Positions 47,818-58,947 of a DNA stretch of 64,000 nt are shown piece by piece. Under the pieces are notes generated by a model, which worked only from the letters and a program-made list of their open reading frames with translations, ran no database searches and was not told the DNA's origin. Both the position numbers and the translations under genes were made by a program. The stretch's first letter is position 1. Each line of letters begins with the position of its first letter. The stretch is taken from NCBI GenBank assembly GCA_013368325.1, contig JAACJK010000230.1:1-64000 (forward strand), read 5' to 3'. The stretch is from Ephemerocybe angulata (taxonomy: Eukaryota > Basidiomycota > Agaricomycetes > Agaricales > Psathyrellaceae).

Positions 47818-48225
47818 ATAGGTCGAGATGTAGAGGGAACGCGACGGTGTTCTCGAATCGGGACATTAAGCGCCAGCGCGCCTAAAGTGGAGTCGCACTC
47901 GAGGTAGATGCAGGTTTTGAACAAGATGGGATCACTATGACCGTATGTGTGTTCTCAGGGGTAATACCTCTCAGATCTAACAAATGTACTACTTACATTG
48001 AAGGATGTCCTTTGAATTTTGGCGAGGTTAGCCTCCTGCAGCTTGAACCAGTCCTGACGACATTGCGTCACCACAGGGTTAATTAGCGCGTGCTCTTCGC
48101 AACATATCTTCCCTTTGCCTCTACCCCGATCTCGTGTTTGAGATGAACAGATGACAATGTCCGCGAACCCTGCACATCATCTAAAAAACCTCCTGAGCCA
48201 CTTCCACCTGCTCTCCCTTTCATTG
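47818..48225. other. Unique DNA beside the right-arm edge
   Basis: No gene supported. The inverted duplication begins on its right at about 48226. Confidence 0.4.
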
Positions 48226-48408
48226 GACAACGCCTACTCCTGATTCACTCCTGCCTCCTTTCGACTTTGTCGCAGCCCACGGACAATCTCGCCCAGCTAT
48301 TTTTGCTGCTACTCGATCGATCGAGGTGAGTCGTTCCGCCCGGCAGCGCGGTGGCAGACGACTTGGGAGGCTGACGGGGCCGCAGGTTGGAAAGGGGGTT
48401 GTAGAGGG

Positions 48409-48418
48409 TTATATAAGG
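48409..48418 (+). promoter_or_regulatory. TATA box conserved between the inverted arms
   Basis: TTATATAAGG on the plus strand, about 115 bp before the ATG at 48530. Same position relative to the small gene as in the left arm. Confidence 0.5.
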
Positions 48419-48529
48419 ATGGGAGGTTGGGCTTCTCGTGCTCATCAACAGCCTCTTCCCTTCTTCCCTCGAGGAGCATCATCATCATCAACTTTACCGT
48501 CTTCTCTAAATCTGCCCTCGTCGAAGAGC

Positions 48530-48751
48530 ATGATCTTCATCTGCGTCTCTCTTGCTCTCTCGAGACGAGCTCGCTCCTCCTTGTACTGCTCGTCATTCGC
48601 AGTGCCTAGCGGCAAAGCTTATCTACCTCGTGAGTGATATCTACATCTGACTGCTGGTCCGGTCATTCGTGTTGATGCCACTCTAGAGCGATGGCTCCCT
48701 GCCACCCACCACATCACCGACACACTCAGTACCACCAACGACCGCTGCACT
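48530..48751 (+). pseudogene. Broken copy of the small TATA-driven gene in the right arm
   Basis: The first exon reads MIFICVSLALSRRARSS...GKAYLP as in the left arm. After the equivalent intron the second exon (ATGGCTCCCTGCCACCC core) is shifted by one base relative to the left copy and reaches a stop near 48751. It supports the view that this small gene is either decaying or was never strongly constrained. Confidence 0.3.
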
Positions 48752-48890
48752 TTCTGAAGCGCATCGCCCATGCTCTTCGGCTTGGGTACGTCCCTATTTC
48801 ACGCTGAGCCCGTCCTCTATTCTGACGCCCTACAGCGCGAATCAATACTCGGAGTCACCTCGTAAACCACACCGGCCCTAGCCTTGAACC

Positions 48891-49553
48891 TACAGTCGCG
48901 GACAGGCAAAGCCCACTACTTCCTTTTCTCACGAACGGCTCGTGGAAATCCTTAGATTTTTTAGGAAAAGACTTGGAATTGGGAAAGCGTTCAAAAAACG
49001 CATCTCCGAAGTTTTTCCCACGTGTTTTGCGTTTGGCCAAAATTTTGACCCCTTTTCTTGCCCCTTTCCGACGCTTTTTTTGACAGTCAACCTGCCATTG
49101 AGGTCATATTTAGTCGGAAGTGGAACCTGACGGGTATATCGACACTTGGGCAAGCGATATTCGGGCCTTTTGACGCATTCCCAGCTGTCTGTCCAATATA
49201 TGTATTGTCGCCCTCCGAAAATAATGGGATTTCTGTCTATTTATTGCCTATTTAGTATCACAAAAACGGCTCGTGAGAATGCTCCCAAACTTTTGGAAGA
49301 GAAGGCATTCTCAAAAGGAGTCGATTCCACTATGTTTCGTGATTCCACCTATAGAATTGCCCGAGTTGGCCAAAATTTCAGGGCCAAAAACACAAAACCC
49401 GATTTTTCTCAACAACCGCTCGTAGAAATCTGCTCAAACTTGGTGCTCGTCCTCCCCTCAATGAGATCTCTCGTTTCCGCTACTTTTCGGAGCCATCAAA
49501 TCCATTCCTATTTGGGCATCAAAAGTAGTGGGCTTTGCCTGTCCGCGACTGTA
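48891..49553. mobile_element. 659-bp TIR element with TA target duplication (MITE-like)
   Basis: The left end at 48893 reads CAGTCGCGGACAGGCAAAGC and continues for 29 bp. The right end at 49551 is its perfect reverse complement over the same 29 bp. TA flanks both ends (48891-48892, 49552-49553), as with Tc1/mariner-pogo elements. The interior has no long open frame with transposase motifs, so it is probably a non-autonomous element moved by a related transposase elsewhere. The left inverted arm lacks it at the matching place (near 36330), giving an empty-site comparison. Insertion therefore came after the arm duplication. Confidence 0.9.
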
Positions 49554-50744
49554 CATCACCTTCAACGTATTCGCCAATCGGAACACCAATCCGGACGCTT
49601 TCAGGAGCACCACGTCCATGTTCTGGGGCTGGGGTGCGTCGCCGCTGCATCTCTCGTTTTCAACGCCGCTAATCTCCCGCACCCACAGCGCAAACTGACC
49701 TTCGGAGTCACACATCCTCAGCTCCAGGCTCCAGCACATGGACGACCTCGGCAGCCGGCCTGACACGCCCCCGTTGCACTTCAGACGGACACATCCCGCA
49801 CTATCATCCCGAGCATCTATTTCTACACTTTCTCCCGACCGGACTCCTCGCGAGACCTCGGGCTGATAACACCTTCGCGGGTGGGGGGTTCCCCCCAGGG
49901 GGAGCCCCGTGTAGGGAACGTGCGGGCAGTAGCGGTGATCACTCAACCAGCGTGGTCTCGGCGCTCGCTCGATTTGGATACTTCCATCGAGCGCCGGGGG
50001 CACCACCAGCGCCCTGGAGGCGGGATTCCGTCTAATAAACGGGTCCCGTAGGAAAGGATCGCGGAGCCGGATGTCGCACGGCCAGTGTCAGTCGCCTTGT
50101 TAGAACAGGGACGCAGCTGGTCTCGTCTTTTGACGAGCTTAAGCACCAGCTACATACCTGAGCAAGGATGTTTGCAGCGTTGCTTCGCGTGTGGTAAAAC
50201 GGGATGGTGGGATGTGTTTCTGGCGTCGTGCAACGGATCAGGCGTGTCACAGGGCCCCCTCTCGCCGCCACTGGTATCCCGGTATGAGCTCTCATCTTTC
50301 CTTGGATGACTTGGTGTTAACGCTTCTAGCAACTCTTTAGTAGGCCACTGAAAGGGTACGTTGAGCATGTGGTCAGCTTTCATTACTGACGCAGTCCTCC
50401 GGAACAGACATGCCTAGTTCTAACCGAAATCCTCGCCCCGAGCAGCCAACCCACAGTCTCCCGTAACTCCATCGTGCTTCCGTAGAATGTGAGCCCGATT
50501 CCTGTCCCCCGGTCTCCCCAGTTTCTGACTTTTTCGACAGATATTTTTCTTTTACTATCTCTTTTTCTTTTTCCTCTGTCTCTCTACCATAATATGTCAA
50601 AAAACCGTCAAAAATACCATACAAGTCTCAATAAAACCATCATACAACATCTCAACTGCGAGACGAATGCGTCTGGCCAAAATTTAACTTGCTTTGATCG
50701 AAATCGCAGGGCGGCGCTTATTTTCGTCTTTAGGCGCCTGCTAA

Positions 50745-51501
50745 TTACCGCTCCGAAACCGGGATCGTCAGCGTCGATGAACGTTCAAGTCCGTCAGCCC
50801 AACTTTCCAATGCCCACTTGAAGACCTCCAACGCAAGTTTTGGGGTGTCCCAGAGCATCTGAATTCCCCGACAAGAAAGTGAGAAATAGGGCCTATGGAA
50901 CACTGGCTTGCAAGGCCTCCAGGATGATTGAACGATTGGACTACACTTACCTTCGAGGATTAGCGCCCTCAATTGTGAAGCGCTGCTGAGCTGCACCACC
51001 CAGCAATTGTGCGTTCGCAACTGCAGCGAGTACATGGGAGACCCCAAGAGACCACCCGAGAAGGGCGAGGCCACCCGTATTTCCATCATGAGATAATTGG
51101 AAGTGCTTCTCGTTGAGCAAATTGTCAATGAAGGCCAAGATCTCAAGCCCACGGGCGGAAAGGTGTTCGTCCCTTTCTTGATTGGTGCCACCTGCCAAGG
51201 TCGCTATGTTTTGTTGGGACAAAGGAGAGGACCCAGGATAGTCACGGCGGTTGATGGAGACGACTCTGACACCATGAGTTGGGGCGATATTCAGGACCTT
51301 CATGAAAAATATATCAGCACAATGGGACGCATTGATATCGCCGCAAGCGAATGGAAAAAACCTTACATGAAGTAAATGCTGTTCCGTGAACAGTGAAGAT
51401 GGTAGTGTAGTCGGTCGTCGTAGGAGCACCGCTGTCTAGGTATCCAAGTTGTGTGCCGTCGTTCCCGACAGATATTGACTGCAAGGGTCTGAGAGACGCC
51501 A
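50745..51501 (-). pseudogene. Truncated alpha/beta hydrolase copy
   Basis: Starts on ATG 51501 (MASLRPLQSISVGNDG) and keeps FTVHG, NRRDYPGSSPLS and the nucleophile elbow ALLGWSLGVSH. The DNA then runs from inside intron 2 straight to the last exon (MLWDTPKLALEVF), so the exon of about 485 bp present at 34427-34911 is gone. That exon carries the late His-containing IPHTNHF segment. Splicing at the remaining sites also shifts the frame. A working enzyme is not expected. Confidence 0.8.
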
Positions 51502-52084
51502 TGGTGAGGGGAGTTCGCTGAGGGTCGAAGATGCCACGGCTTAGAGGCAAACTTCTAACCTTTAAGGCTTATGTATATTAGCTCTGGATGGGCACCAGAA
51601 GCATCGAGCAAGCTCTTATGAGATAAAGGAACCCAGAAGCCCCGCTAAACACTGAGGCATTCCCGGGAATTAAATATCTCCTTGTACAGAAACAGTTTGA
51701 CTAGCGAAGCCCTCATTGCACGTCCGCACACAAGGCGGATACGTGGTTCAGGTTCCTCTTTGAATTGCGACACTCTCAAACCCAGAGTCCGGAGAAACCG
51801 GAGGTTGCTATGCACAGCAGTGCGAAGATAGGTGAGCTCGAAGTTGTATCTGAATGAACTCTGGCAATCATAGCGTCACGGCCTATGGATACACCCAGTC
51901 TTAAATACCGCGAGTGAATGTTTTACATGAAGATAGAATGAAAGCAAGCCAGGTCCAGATACCGTGGCTAGATAGTGGTAACCAATCTACAGACAGAATC
52001 AGACAAAATCGTTCAGATATATCACATATCATCAAAGTACTCACACATCTAGTTTACCGTTCAACGATTTGCGAACACTTGGGA

Positions 52085-53588
52085 TCATCTCCTATCAAGC
52101 ATTTCGCTCCGCGACATGGTTGTACCTTCCGGGAGACACAGACTTTGCAACTCCGGAAAGTATGCCGCAAGGTTATAAATCCCTTTCCCACCCCATCCAA
52201 TACCAAGGGGAGCCCCAATTGTGACCTCGGCGAGCGATGTTCTGGACCGGGAGAGCGGTTCGAGTAAATCTGCTAAGTCAACGGATAGCGACTCCTCACA
52301 GACCAACTTTTTAACGTGGTGATGAGGGTCCAGGATCAAGAGATGCCGTAGATCAGAGCAAACGGCCAATCGTTTCGAGAGGGCCTTCCAGAAGTTGAGG
52401 CCATTGAACCTAGCTCGTACGTTGTGTCCAAAATGCATTTGCAGATTCAAGGTGTGAAGAGAGGCAAGCGTTGGGGCCAATTGTGCCAGGGCTTGCATAA
52501 GCCAAACAGGGTCCCCGCAGGTATTGAAGTATTGCAGGTTAGGGAACCGTATCAATTTTATGTGGTTCGACGAGGTGGAGTGTTTGATTACTCTCAGGAT
52601 CCTTTCCCATTTTAGCGGCGTCGGCTCTTCTTCGACCCAGGCGTATCGTTCGGTGATTATCGTCAAAGCCTCCAAGCTCGAACAGCGTGAAAGATGGTCG
52701 AGAACGACGATGTGGTCATAGTCGTTGTCAGATTTGGATGACCATTCCGGCTGGAGCAGCGGGTGAAGTATCAGAGTCGTTAGGGATCGCAGGGATTTAC
52801 ATGGATCGAGAGATGACATCCTGACGGAAGAGAACCAGCGAATTTTGCGGATGTCCGGAGATTGCGCTGCCACAGCGGTCAATATGACAGATGTGAGGTC
52901 TTCTTTGGGTACCCTTTCCGGGCTCAGGCGTAAGGAGAGGTTGAGGAGGGGTGGAGAAAGCCAGAGAAATAGGTTATCTATATCTGGCCGTTGCTGTGTC
53001 ACAAGCGAACGACATTCGAAGTGCAGGCTTCGCAACGATGTCATGAGCGGTCGCGGCCGGTAGGGTGCCTTGTTGATTGCTGAAAACACGCATGGTGATA
53101 TGGTAGTCAGATCAAATGCCCGGTGTGCAGAAGGAATCCCATTGACGCTGAGTTTTCTGACTCTCTTCGCGTAGAATACGAATCTGTCCCAATCTCCTGG
53201 GACGAAGGGACGAGCCACACGCTGCGCCGTTCGTCAGCCCGCAGCCCAGGATAAAGTGTTGTCGGGCAGCCTGACTCACCATTTCCCTATTGCTAATGTG
53301 AATCGGTGGTAGGAGCGCAAACAAGGCAAGAGGGGAACTGAGCCGTTCCCAAAGTACATCGAGAGCGGGGTTTGTGAAGGCCTTGCAAGTGAGTGCAGAT
53401 TGAACAAGAGTGTGAGCGTAGATGTTGCGACGGTCATCCTCCGCCCTAAACTCGGAGAAGATCAACGCCAGAAGGTCCTCATTGCCTAGAACTGCTTCTC
53501 GAAGAGGCGTAGCAAAACCTTTCCTTCGACCAGCTTTACGTACCAGCAGAATGTCAGCGTCACAGAGGGTAGTATGTAGGTCATTGAG
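52085..53588 (-). CDS. F-box-type protein, 5' end unresolved
   Basis: Another F-box/leucine-rich-like protein. The last exon, from about 53225 to 52085, starts RVARPFVPGDWDRFVFYAKRVRKLSV and continues with many leucine-rich segments (LMTSLRSLHFECRSL; LLNLSLRLSP; CKSLRSLTTLILHPLL). The preceding exon reads VLGNEDLLALIFSEFRAEDDRRN...ALTCKAFTNPALDVLWERL, the F-box portion, joined by an intron starting GTGAGT after NREM. Upstream, an exon ending LHTTLCDADILL before GTACGT is plausible, but no ATG in that frame was found, so either a further 5' exon exists or the gene is decayed at its start. The F-box plus DWDRFxxYAxRVR arrangement is typical of agaricomycete expansions. Confidence 0.65.
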
Positions 53589-54139
53589 GACAAACCGGTC
53601 ACCGTTCTTCTCATCCTGGCTGCCGAGGGTCGCTCTGTGGGCATATGGAGTCGGGTTATGAGGGATTATGGGTAGCGAAACAAAATCAACCTTGGGAAAG
53701 TAGCCTTTGCCTGAGGCCTGAGGTTGAACCTTAAAAACCAGAGATCTGCCGTTACCTTACTTCATGACACGCATTCCCGAACGCCACAATCCAAGGACCC
53801 GAAATACAACTGAAATCGTTCAATGTCAAAGCGTGTTCTTTGCAGATTTTCTGAATGACTTGTAGAGCGCTTTTACCTTCAAGGACCACTTGTTAGGTTT
53901 TTTGGGGATCGATAAACATGGCTCGCGAGCATAGTGGATATGTAGTCGCCCTCTGTCGTGGTCGAGAACAAGGAGACGCGGCGCTGGCAGGGTCAGCTCG
54001 GTTCCAAGAATATACCAGATAAGATAAGATTTTGAAAGTCGATAAGATAAGATGTCAGAAAGCGCTGTTGGACGAGTGGGCAGGCCTGATCGAACATTCT
54101 CTTCTTAATTCCACATCCACTCACAGTTTACGAGGCACA
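53589..54139. other. Intergenic between F-box gene and SFM1
   Basis: No gene supported. It includes the tandem GATAAG sites listed separately and the promoter of SFM1, and perhaps a missing 5' exon of the F-box gene. Confidence 0.4.
54018..54053. promoter_or_regulatory. Tandem GATAAG sites upstream of SFM1
   Basis: Two pairs of overlapping GATAAG (54018-54028 and 54041-54051), about 90-120 bp before the SFM1 ATG. GATAAG is the core bound by fungal GATA factors such as nitrogen-response regulators. Binding is inferred, not shown. Confidence 0.45.
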
Positions 54140-55111
54140 ATGGGCTTCAAATATGTCATCGGTATGCAGAAAAACATAATAGTGAAACTTGTGCTCACGA
54201 TTGGGCCACAGAGCACATGGAGGACGACGAAGAAACCTCTAAAGCAATCCCTCCCTGGGTCGAACTAGAATACGCGGTCTGTAAGAGGACCCAACCCTAC
54301 CTTCATCTCCAACAATCCTAACCCATATCCCCCACTAAACACCAGCATATGCGCATTCTCGCAGGGCCAGACGCTGAAGTGCACTTTACCCACCTCTCCA
54401 AAGCGTCCTCGACCTCCCTGAACACCATTTTCTCGAGCGATGAGAACAGCGAGGGCAAGGCAAAAGCGACGTGCCATAGCCAGGGCTTGGTCGACATGAT
54501 GAAGGAGCGTGGAATTCCGATTGAGAAAGTGTGCTTGCTCGATCCCAAGGCGGAGAAGGTGTTGGCGCCCGAGGATGGTGATGGCGAGTTTGAGTGGTTC
54601 CTCTTCGGGGTACGTTCCTTTCGACCAGTTAATATATCCTCTTTTCTCCACCGGATCCTCACTATACACCCTCCGAATATCAGGGTATTTTGGGAGACGA
54701 CCCTCCGCGGGACAGGACTGGGGAGCTGCGCGTCCTTGGCTTCCCCAATCGCCATCTTGGTCCAGTTCAGATGACCACGGACACCGCTCTCGGCGTCACC
54801 AAACTTGTTGTACAAGACAAAATCCCTCTTAATAAGATCCCTTATGTGGTAAGTCCACTATCTGGTTTCCATCCATAGATGAGGCTGGTATAACAGTTCG
54901 CCGCAGAACCAGCCCACCATCACGTTCAACGCCAAGGAGTCCGTTGAAATGCCATTCAGTGCGTAGAAACAAAATCGAAGCACTTTCTCCCATACCTTGC
55001 TAAAATCGAACACAATATCTAGGGTATATCGCAGATGGCTCAGAGCCCCGCCTCCCTCCTGGCATGCGAGAATTGCTTCATGAAGATTTGAACAAGTCCT
55101 TCGACTTCTAG
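54140..55111 (+). CDS. SFM1: SPOUT-family protein arginine methyltransferase Sfm1, 6 exons
   Basis: In yeast this SAM-dependent SPOUT (DUF431) enzyme methylates an arginine of ribosomal protein uS3. Exons 54140-54161, 54212-54276, 54346-54609, 54684-54848, 54907-54958 and 55023-55111 give 218 residues, close to the yeast length. The start is MGFKYVIEHMEDDEE, with the conserved IEHME. It has CLLDPKAEK; the SAM-binding knot segment GGILGDDPPRDRTGELR; QMTTDTALGVTKLVV; ITFNAKESVEMPFRY; and a LPPGMRELL end. The second intron uses a GTCTGT donor, which is weak but keeps the family frame. The first exon is only 22 nt. Confidence 0.93.
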
Positions 55112-55693
55112 GAACCCTCCTCACGTTCCACTGTCTGGACTCATGTCAACTCGTCGGCTTTGAAGAAGCAACTCGAAGGGGGCACCCGCCACTTCAAGAC
55201 AATAGGTATAAAACACATGATAAGATACACGATAAGATGAACTATAGAATACAAGGCATCATCCAAGCAATAAAAACAGTGTTACGGTGAGAGTTAGAAT
55301 ATAGAGGGAGGGGGATACAGAACAAACTTTCCGGTGCGATAAGAAGATGAGAGCCCAGCGTCAAGGATGGCGTTGTTAATGAGTGTCAAGCAGCAGTCCA
55401 GTAATCTAGAACAAAGAGAAGGACAAGAACGGGAAGGAAGAGAGGTGAAAGGGGCATAAATAGTTGTACAATGGATGAAGCCGTGCAAAAAAGGAATAGA
55501 ATGTGGAAGTGATGAATGAGAAAGGGAATAAGAATGCCCTGCTGTATGCAAAGACAGCAGGGACATTTGCTAAAAATACATGTATCTATGTTTACAACGG
55601 TAAACAGAGCACGAAGTCTAACGAGGATTGATGGGGCGGGATGGGGATCTGGGGAGGAGTGGCCTGGGGCAAGATGGGAAGGAAACCCAAGGA
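55112..55693. other. Convergent 3' region between SFM1 and ATG1
   Basis: No coding region supported. Contains GATAAG at 55219 and 55231, an A/G-rich stretch and, on the minus strand, a T/C-rich stretch with a spurious Ser/Leu/Pro frame (55294-55566). Both neighbours end here, so it probably holds two 3' untranslated regions. Confidence 0.45.
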
Positions 55694-58526
55694 TCATGGA
55701 AACGCTTGGGCGAGTCTGGACGGACTCGCAGGCTTCGCATCCCAAGGTTGAGGGACCCTGTTGATGTCTGATAAGTTGGAGTCCGCCCTTACATCGTTCA
55801 TCCGATCCCTGTCATTCATGGCCATACGCGCCCGGCACCGTAGAAGACGTAGCTTGGTTTTTTTGATCCCTATGAAGCTCAGTATTAACAGGGTAGAGGA
55901 TGTAGCAATAGACACTGTTGGCTTACAAGTGCCGATAGTCACTCTGTCTTCCTCCATGTACGGATTGCCCATTTGGAGCAGGTCGTCCTGAAGTGCGTAT
56001 AGGCACCACAGGGACTCCTCGTAGAGCTTCTCGCATTCATCAGGGGCCGTAGCTTGGTCCAGTAGTTCCTTCCTAGCGGCGGTGCGACTCTGAAAGTTCG
56101 ATATGGATCAATTAAAGCTTCTTTAAAGAAAGGCGAAAATACTCACAAGCATCAGCGCACGGTCATACACAAGTTGGTCAAGCCACGCCTTTGGCCCCTC
56201 ATACTGAGCGGGCAGCCAAGTCTTCACCAGTTCCGCCCGGTCATTGCACTTGATGAAGTGATCCTTGAACCACGAAAGTGCTATAGGTTTGTCAGCTCAA
56301 ACTCCCGGATGGAAATGCTGTTAGACCGAACACGTACCATCGTCAAAGCCTTCACTGACAACGAAATCACCGTCCGGATGCTTCATGTTCATGTGCTCCT
56401 GGAAGTTCCGCAGATTGTCGATACCCTTCTGCGAGAAGGACATTAACAGCATGTAGACGGCGACACAGGTAACGGCGTTGTATTCCGCCTCCATATCCGC
56501 GTTTTTCCGCCGCTTGGCATGTTTCTCTGCTTCTCCTGCTCGCTTGACAAACTTCGTCGGGTCGGGCAATGGCTCTGGATATTCGGTAAGTCACAAACGA
56601 AGAAGTGGTATCATATCTGAACTACTCACTCTGTGGAACAGCCTTCACATACTCGTACATCTCGTCCCCCCAATGCGTCAGCACATCCGTCTTCTGCGCA
56701 AGCAACTCCAAGTCTCCGAGCAGCTTGTCCTCCATCGGGTCCCGCTCGCCACCCGCGTCTTCCAGTGCAATGATCGGAGGCCTTCTCGGCGATGCAGGTG
56801 CACTCGTATTGCTCGAGATATCTCTGGAAGGCGAAGACCGAGAATGCCTCGTATTCGTCCCGAAGAGTTTCTTTGTCGCAAGACTAAGAGCGCGATTCAG
56901 TGCGCTCGCGGCCGCTCTCGAAGCATTGCTCGACGGTGACGATGATAGTGGAGGTGGGTTGGGGTTCTGAGGCGGAGGGAAAGTGATGTTGTTCGTCGCG
57001 ACAACGGGGGATGTGGGGAATTCGGAACTCGTATCCTCTTCGGCGCTCGGTGTAGAGGGAATCTTCCGGTCGTGGAGAGGTTTGCGGGGGAAGGAATTGA
57101 TTTCGTCAACTGCTCGATTGAACTCGACGGCGCGGGTGTCGCCGACTAAAACGTATTCCCTGCGAAGCATGCCATCCTCTTCGGTTTCTCCAGGGATGTA
57201 TGAGCCATCCATGGATACCGTCTTCGGGGTGGGCCTCGTCGCTGTAGGGAACGATGGTCGTCTCGCAGTTTCTCGCGGCGACGTCGCTTCCTCCGGCTCG
57301 GAATTGGGTTGTCGTCTCCAATGGAACTTGCTCGGAGGAATGAGGGCATTCGGGTCGAGGACTTCAGGGGGTATCCGTCTGTGGTGGTCGGGAGTCGGAG
57401 GCCGGCCATTCCACTGGTCGTCCGCACGTTCCGCCGGTGCCTCCACAGCAATATCGACCTCTCTCGGCCTCGGAAACTTAGACTTGGCCAACGCCGTGCT
57501 CGAAAAGAAGTCCTCAAAGCTTGCACGCTCCGCGGGCACCCGCTTCAGCAACGCACGGATAAGCTTCTTTATGTCAGGCGGCACCGTCGGTATGTCGGGA
57601 TTCTTCTGAGGCTCTTCGTCCGGGAACTTGATCGACTTCGACTGCTCGATCTTCTTCAGCAGCTCGATGTGGTTTTGAGCCCGGAACGGCGCCTTCCCCA
57701 CAGCCATCTCGTACAGCACGGCACCGACAGACCACAAATCGACCTTCGCGTCGTACTTCTCGTACCGCAGGATCTCCGGGGCCATGTAGAGAGGGGACCC
57801 GCACAGCGTCTCGGCCATCATAGCGTTGGGCAGGGGCCGTGCAAACCCAAAGTCGGCGACCTTGAGTATTGGGACGCCAATGGGGTGTCCGCGGGCGAGC
57901 TCCTCCGGGGGTGCGGGGTTGAGGAGGAGGTTCTGGGGCTTGATATCGCGATGCATGAGACTCCGGTGCCGCATAAACTTGAGGGCGCGCGCGAGTTGGC
58001 GGAGGAAGCTGCGTACGACGATCTCGTCGAGGCCGCCTGCTCGTGGGTGGGGGTAATACTGGGGTGCGGCACCTGGTGAGGGGATGTATTCCAAGTTTTC
58101 TACACGCCCTCGTTTCTTGATGTAGTTCGTGAGGTCCCCTCCAGAACAGTACTCCATAATCAGGTAAATGTATTCTTCTGCTCTCTGTCCCGGATGTCAT
58201 TAACTGCTTTCGCAACAAACAACAAGGTTCCTACGTACCACGATGTCGATGAGCCGCGTAATGTGTCGGTGCGATAAGGACTTGAGGATCTGGATTTCGC
58301 TCTGCAGGTTCTCAAAGAGCTTGGCACTGAGTTTATCGCGCTTGACTGCCTTCAAGGCGACCTGCATCCGTGTTTCCTACGTATCAAGTCAGCTTCGTTT
58401 CACCCTCAGAGCTGTTGCCCGGCGCACCTCATGGTAGCCCTTGTATACTGTCGCAAAGCTGCCCTTCCCAATGTCCGATACGATGATGTACGGCTTCGCA
58501 TTGTGCTTCTCCTCGCTGGGTGGCAT
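55694..58526 (-). CDS. ATG1: Autophagy-initiating serine/threonine kinase Atg1 (ULK1 homologue), 7 exons
   Basis: Kinase that starts autophagosome formation with Atg13 and Atg17. Exons 58526-58428, 58376-58239, 58184-56630, 56574-56338, 56280-56147, 56089-55927 and 55869-55694 give 833 residues. Kinase landmarks: [12 protein letters not shown] (Gly loop), VALKAV (Lys), [25 protein letters not shown] (catalytic loop), [10 protein letters not shown] (DFG), [10 protein letters not shown] and [13 protein letters not shown] long Ser/Pro/Thr-rich linker follows, open to phosphorylation. The C-terminal early autophagy targeting domain has [70 protein letters not shown] and [10 protein letters not shown]. 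All parts are intact. Overlapping GATAAG sites lie about 225 bp upstream. Confidence 0.96.
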
Positions 58527-58749
58527 GGTTCGTGGTCCTCTGAGAGGGCGGTGTTCGGCGCTTTCTCAGCGCAGCTTGAGGCTATATAGCCTTCTAGGAC
58601 GCCCAACGCAGCGCTATGACGCTTATTCAGTCCTTTCCGAGGGCAAAATGGCTAAAAGGAGGATATCAAGGAGAGGAAGAGAGCACTTGTCGAACACGCC
58701 TAACATGGACTATAGTGCTGACAAAGCCAATGTCGTATATCAAAGGTGC

Positions 58750-58760
58750 GATAAGATAAG
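58750..58760. promoter_or_regulatory. Overlapping GATAAG pair upstream of ATG1
   Basis: GATAAGATAAG lies about 225 bp before the ATG1 start codon. In yeast, autophagy genes respond to the nitrogen-regulated GATA factors Gln3 and Gat1; a similar control here is inference from the motif and the neighbour. Confidence 0.45.
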
Positions 58761-58947
58761 ATTAGATGCATATGAGAGTGATGCAATAGGTTGGCAATAG
58801 GGGCGAAGGAAACAACGAAGACGAATGAGATCCAACACGTCTCGAAAAGCCGTACAGAAGGGGTCCGTGATAATACATAAAAACATGCCAGTGTCGTGAG
58901 CGTAGATGAGAAACATGAATAACAGAACGATCATTGCAGTCGTGAGT

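Larger units (their letters stand above)
48226..51700 (-). repeat. Right arm of a diverged inverted duplication
   Basis: Reverse-complement match to 33600-36998. The inner edge is at about 48226 (CTACTCCTGATTCACTCCTG at 48235-48254 equals the left edge inverted). The outer edge is at about 51700. Relative to the left arm it has gained the TIR element at 48893-49551 and lost the third exon of the hydrolase. The arms are therefore of similar length despite both changes. Confidence 0.85.

Noticed and set aside
57309..58079. 256-codon plus-strand frame over ATG1
   Set aside because: Antisense to the highly conserved kinase domain; no recognisable content and no splice logic.
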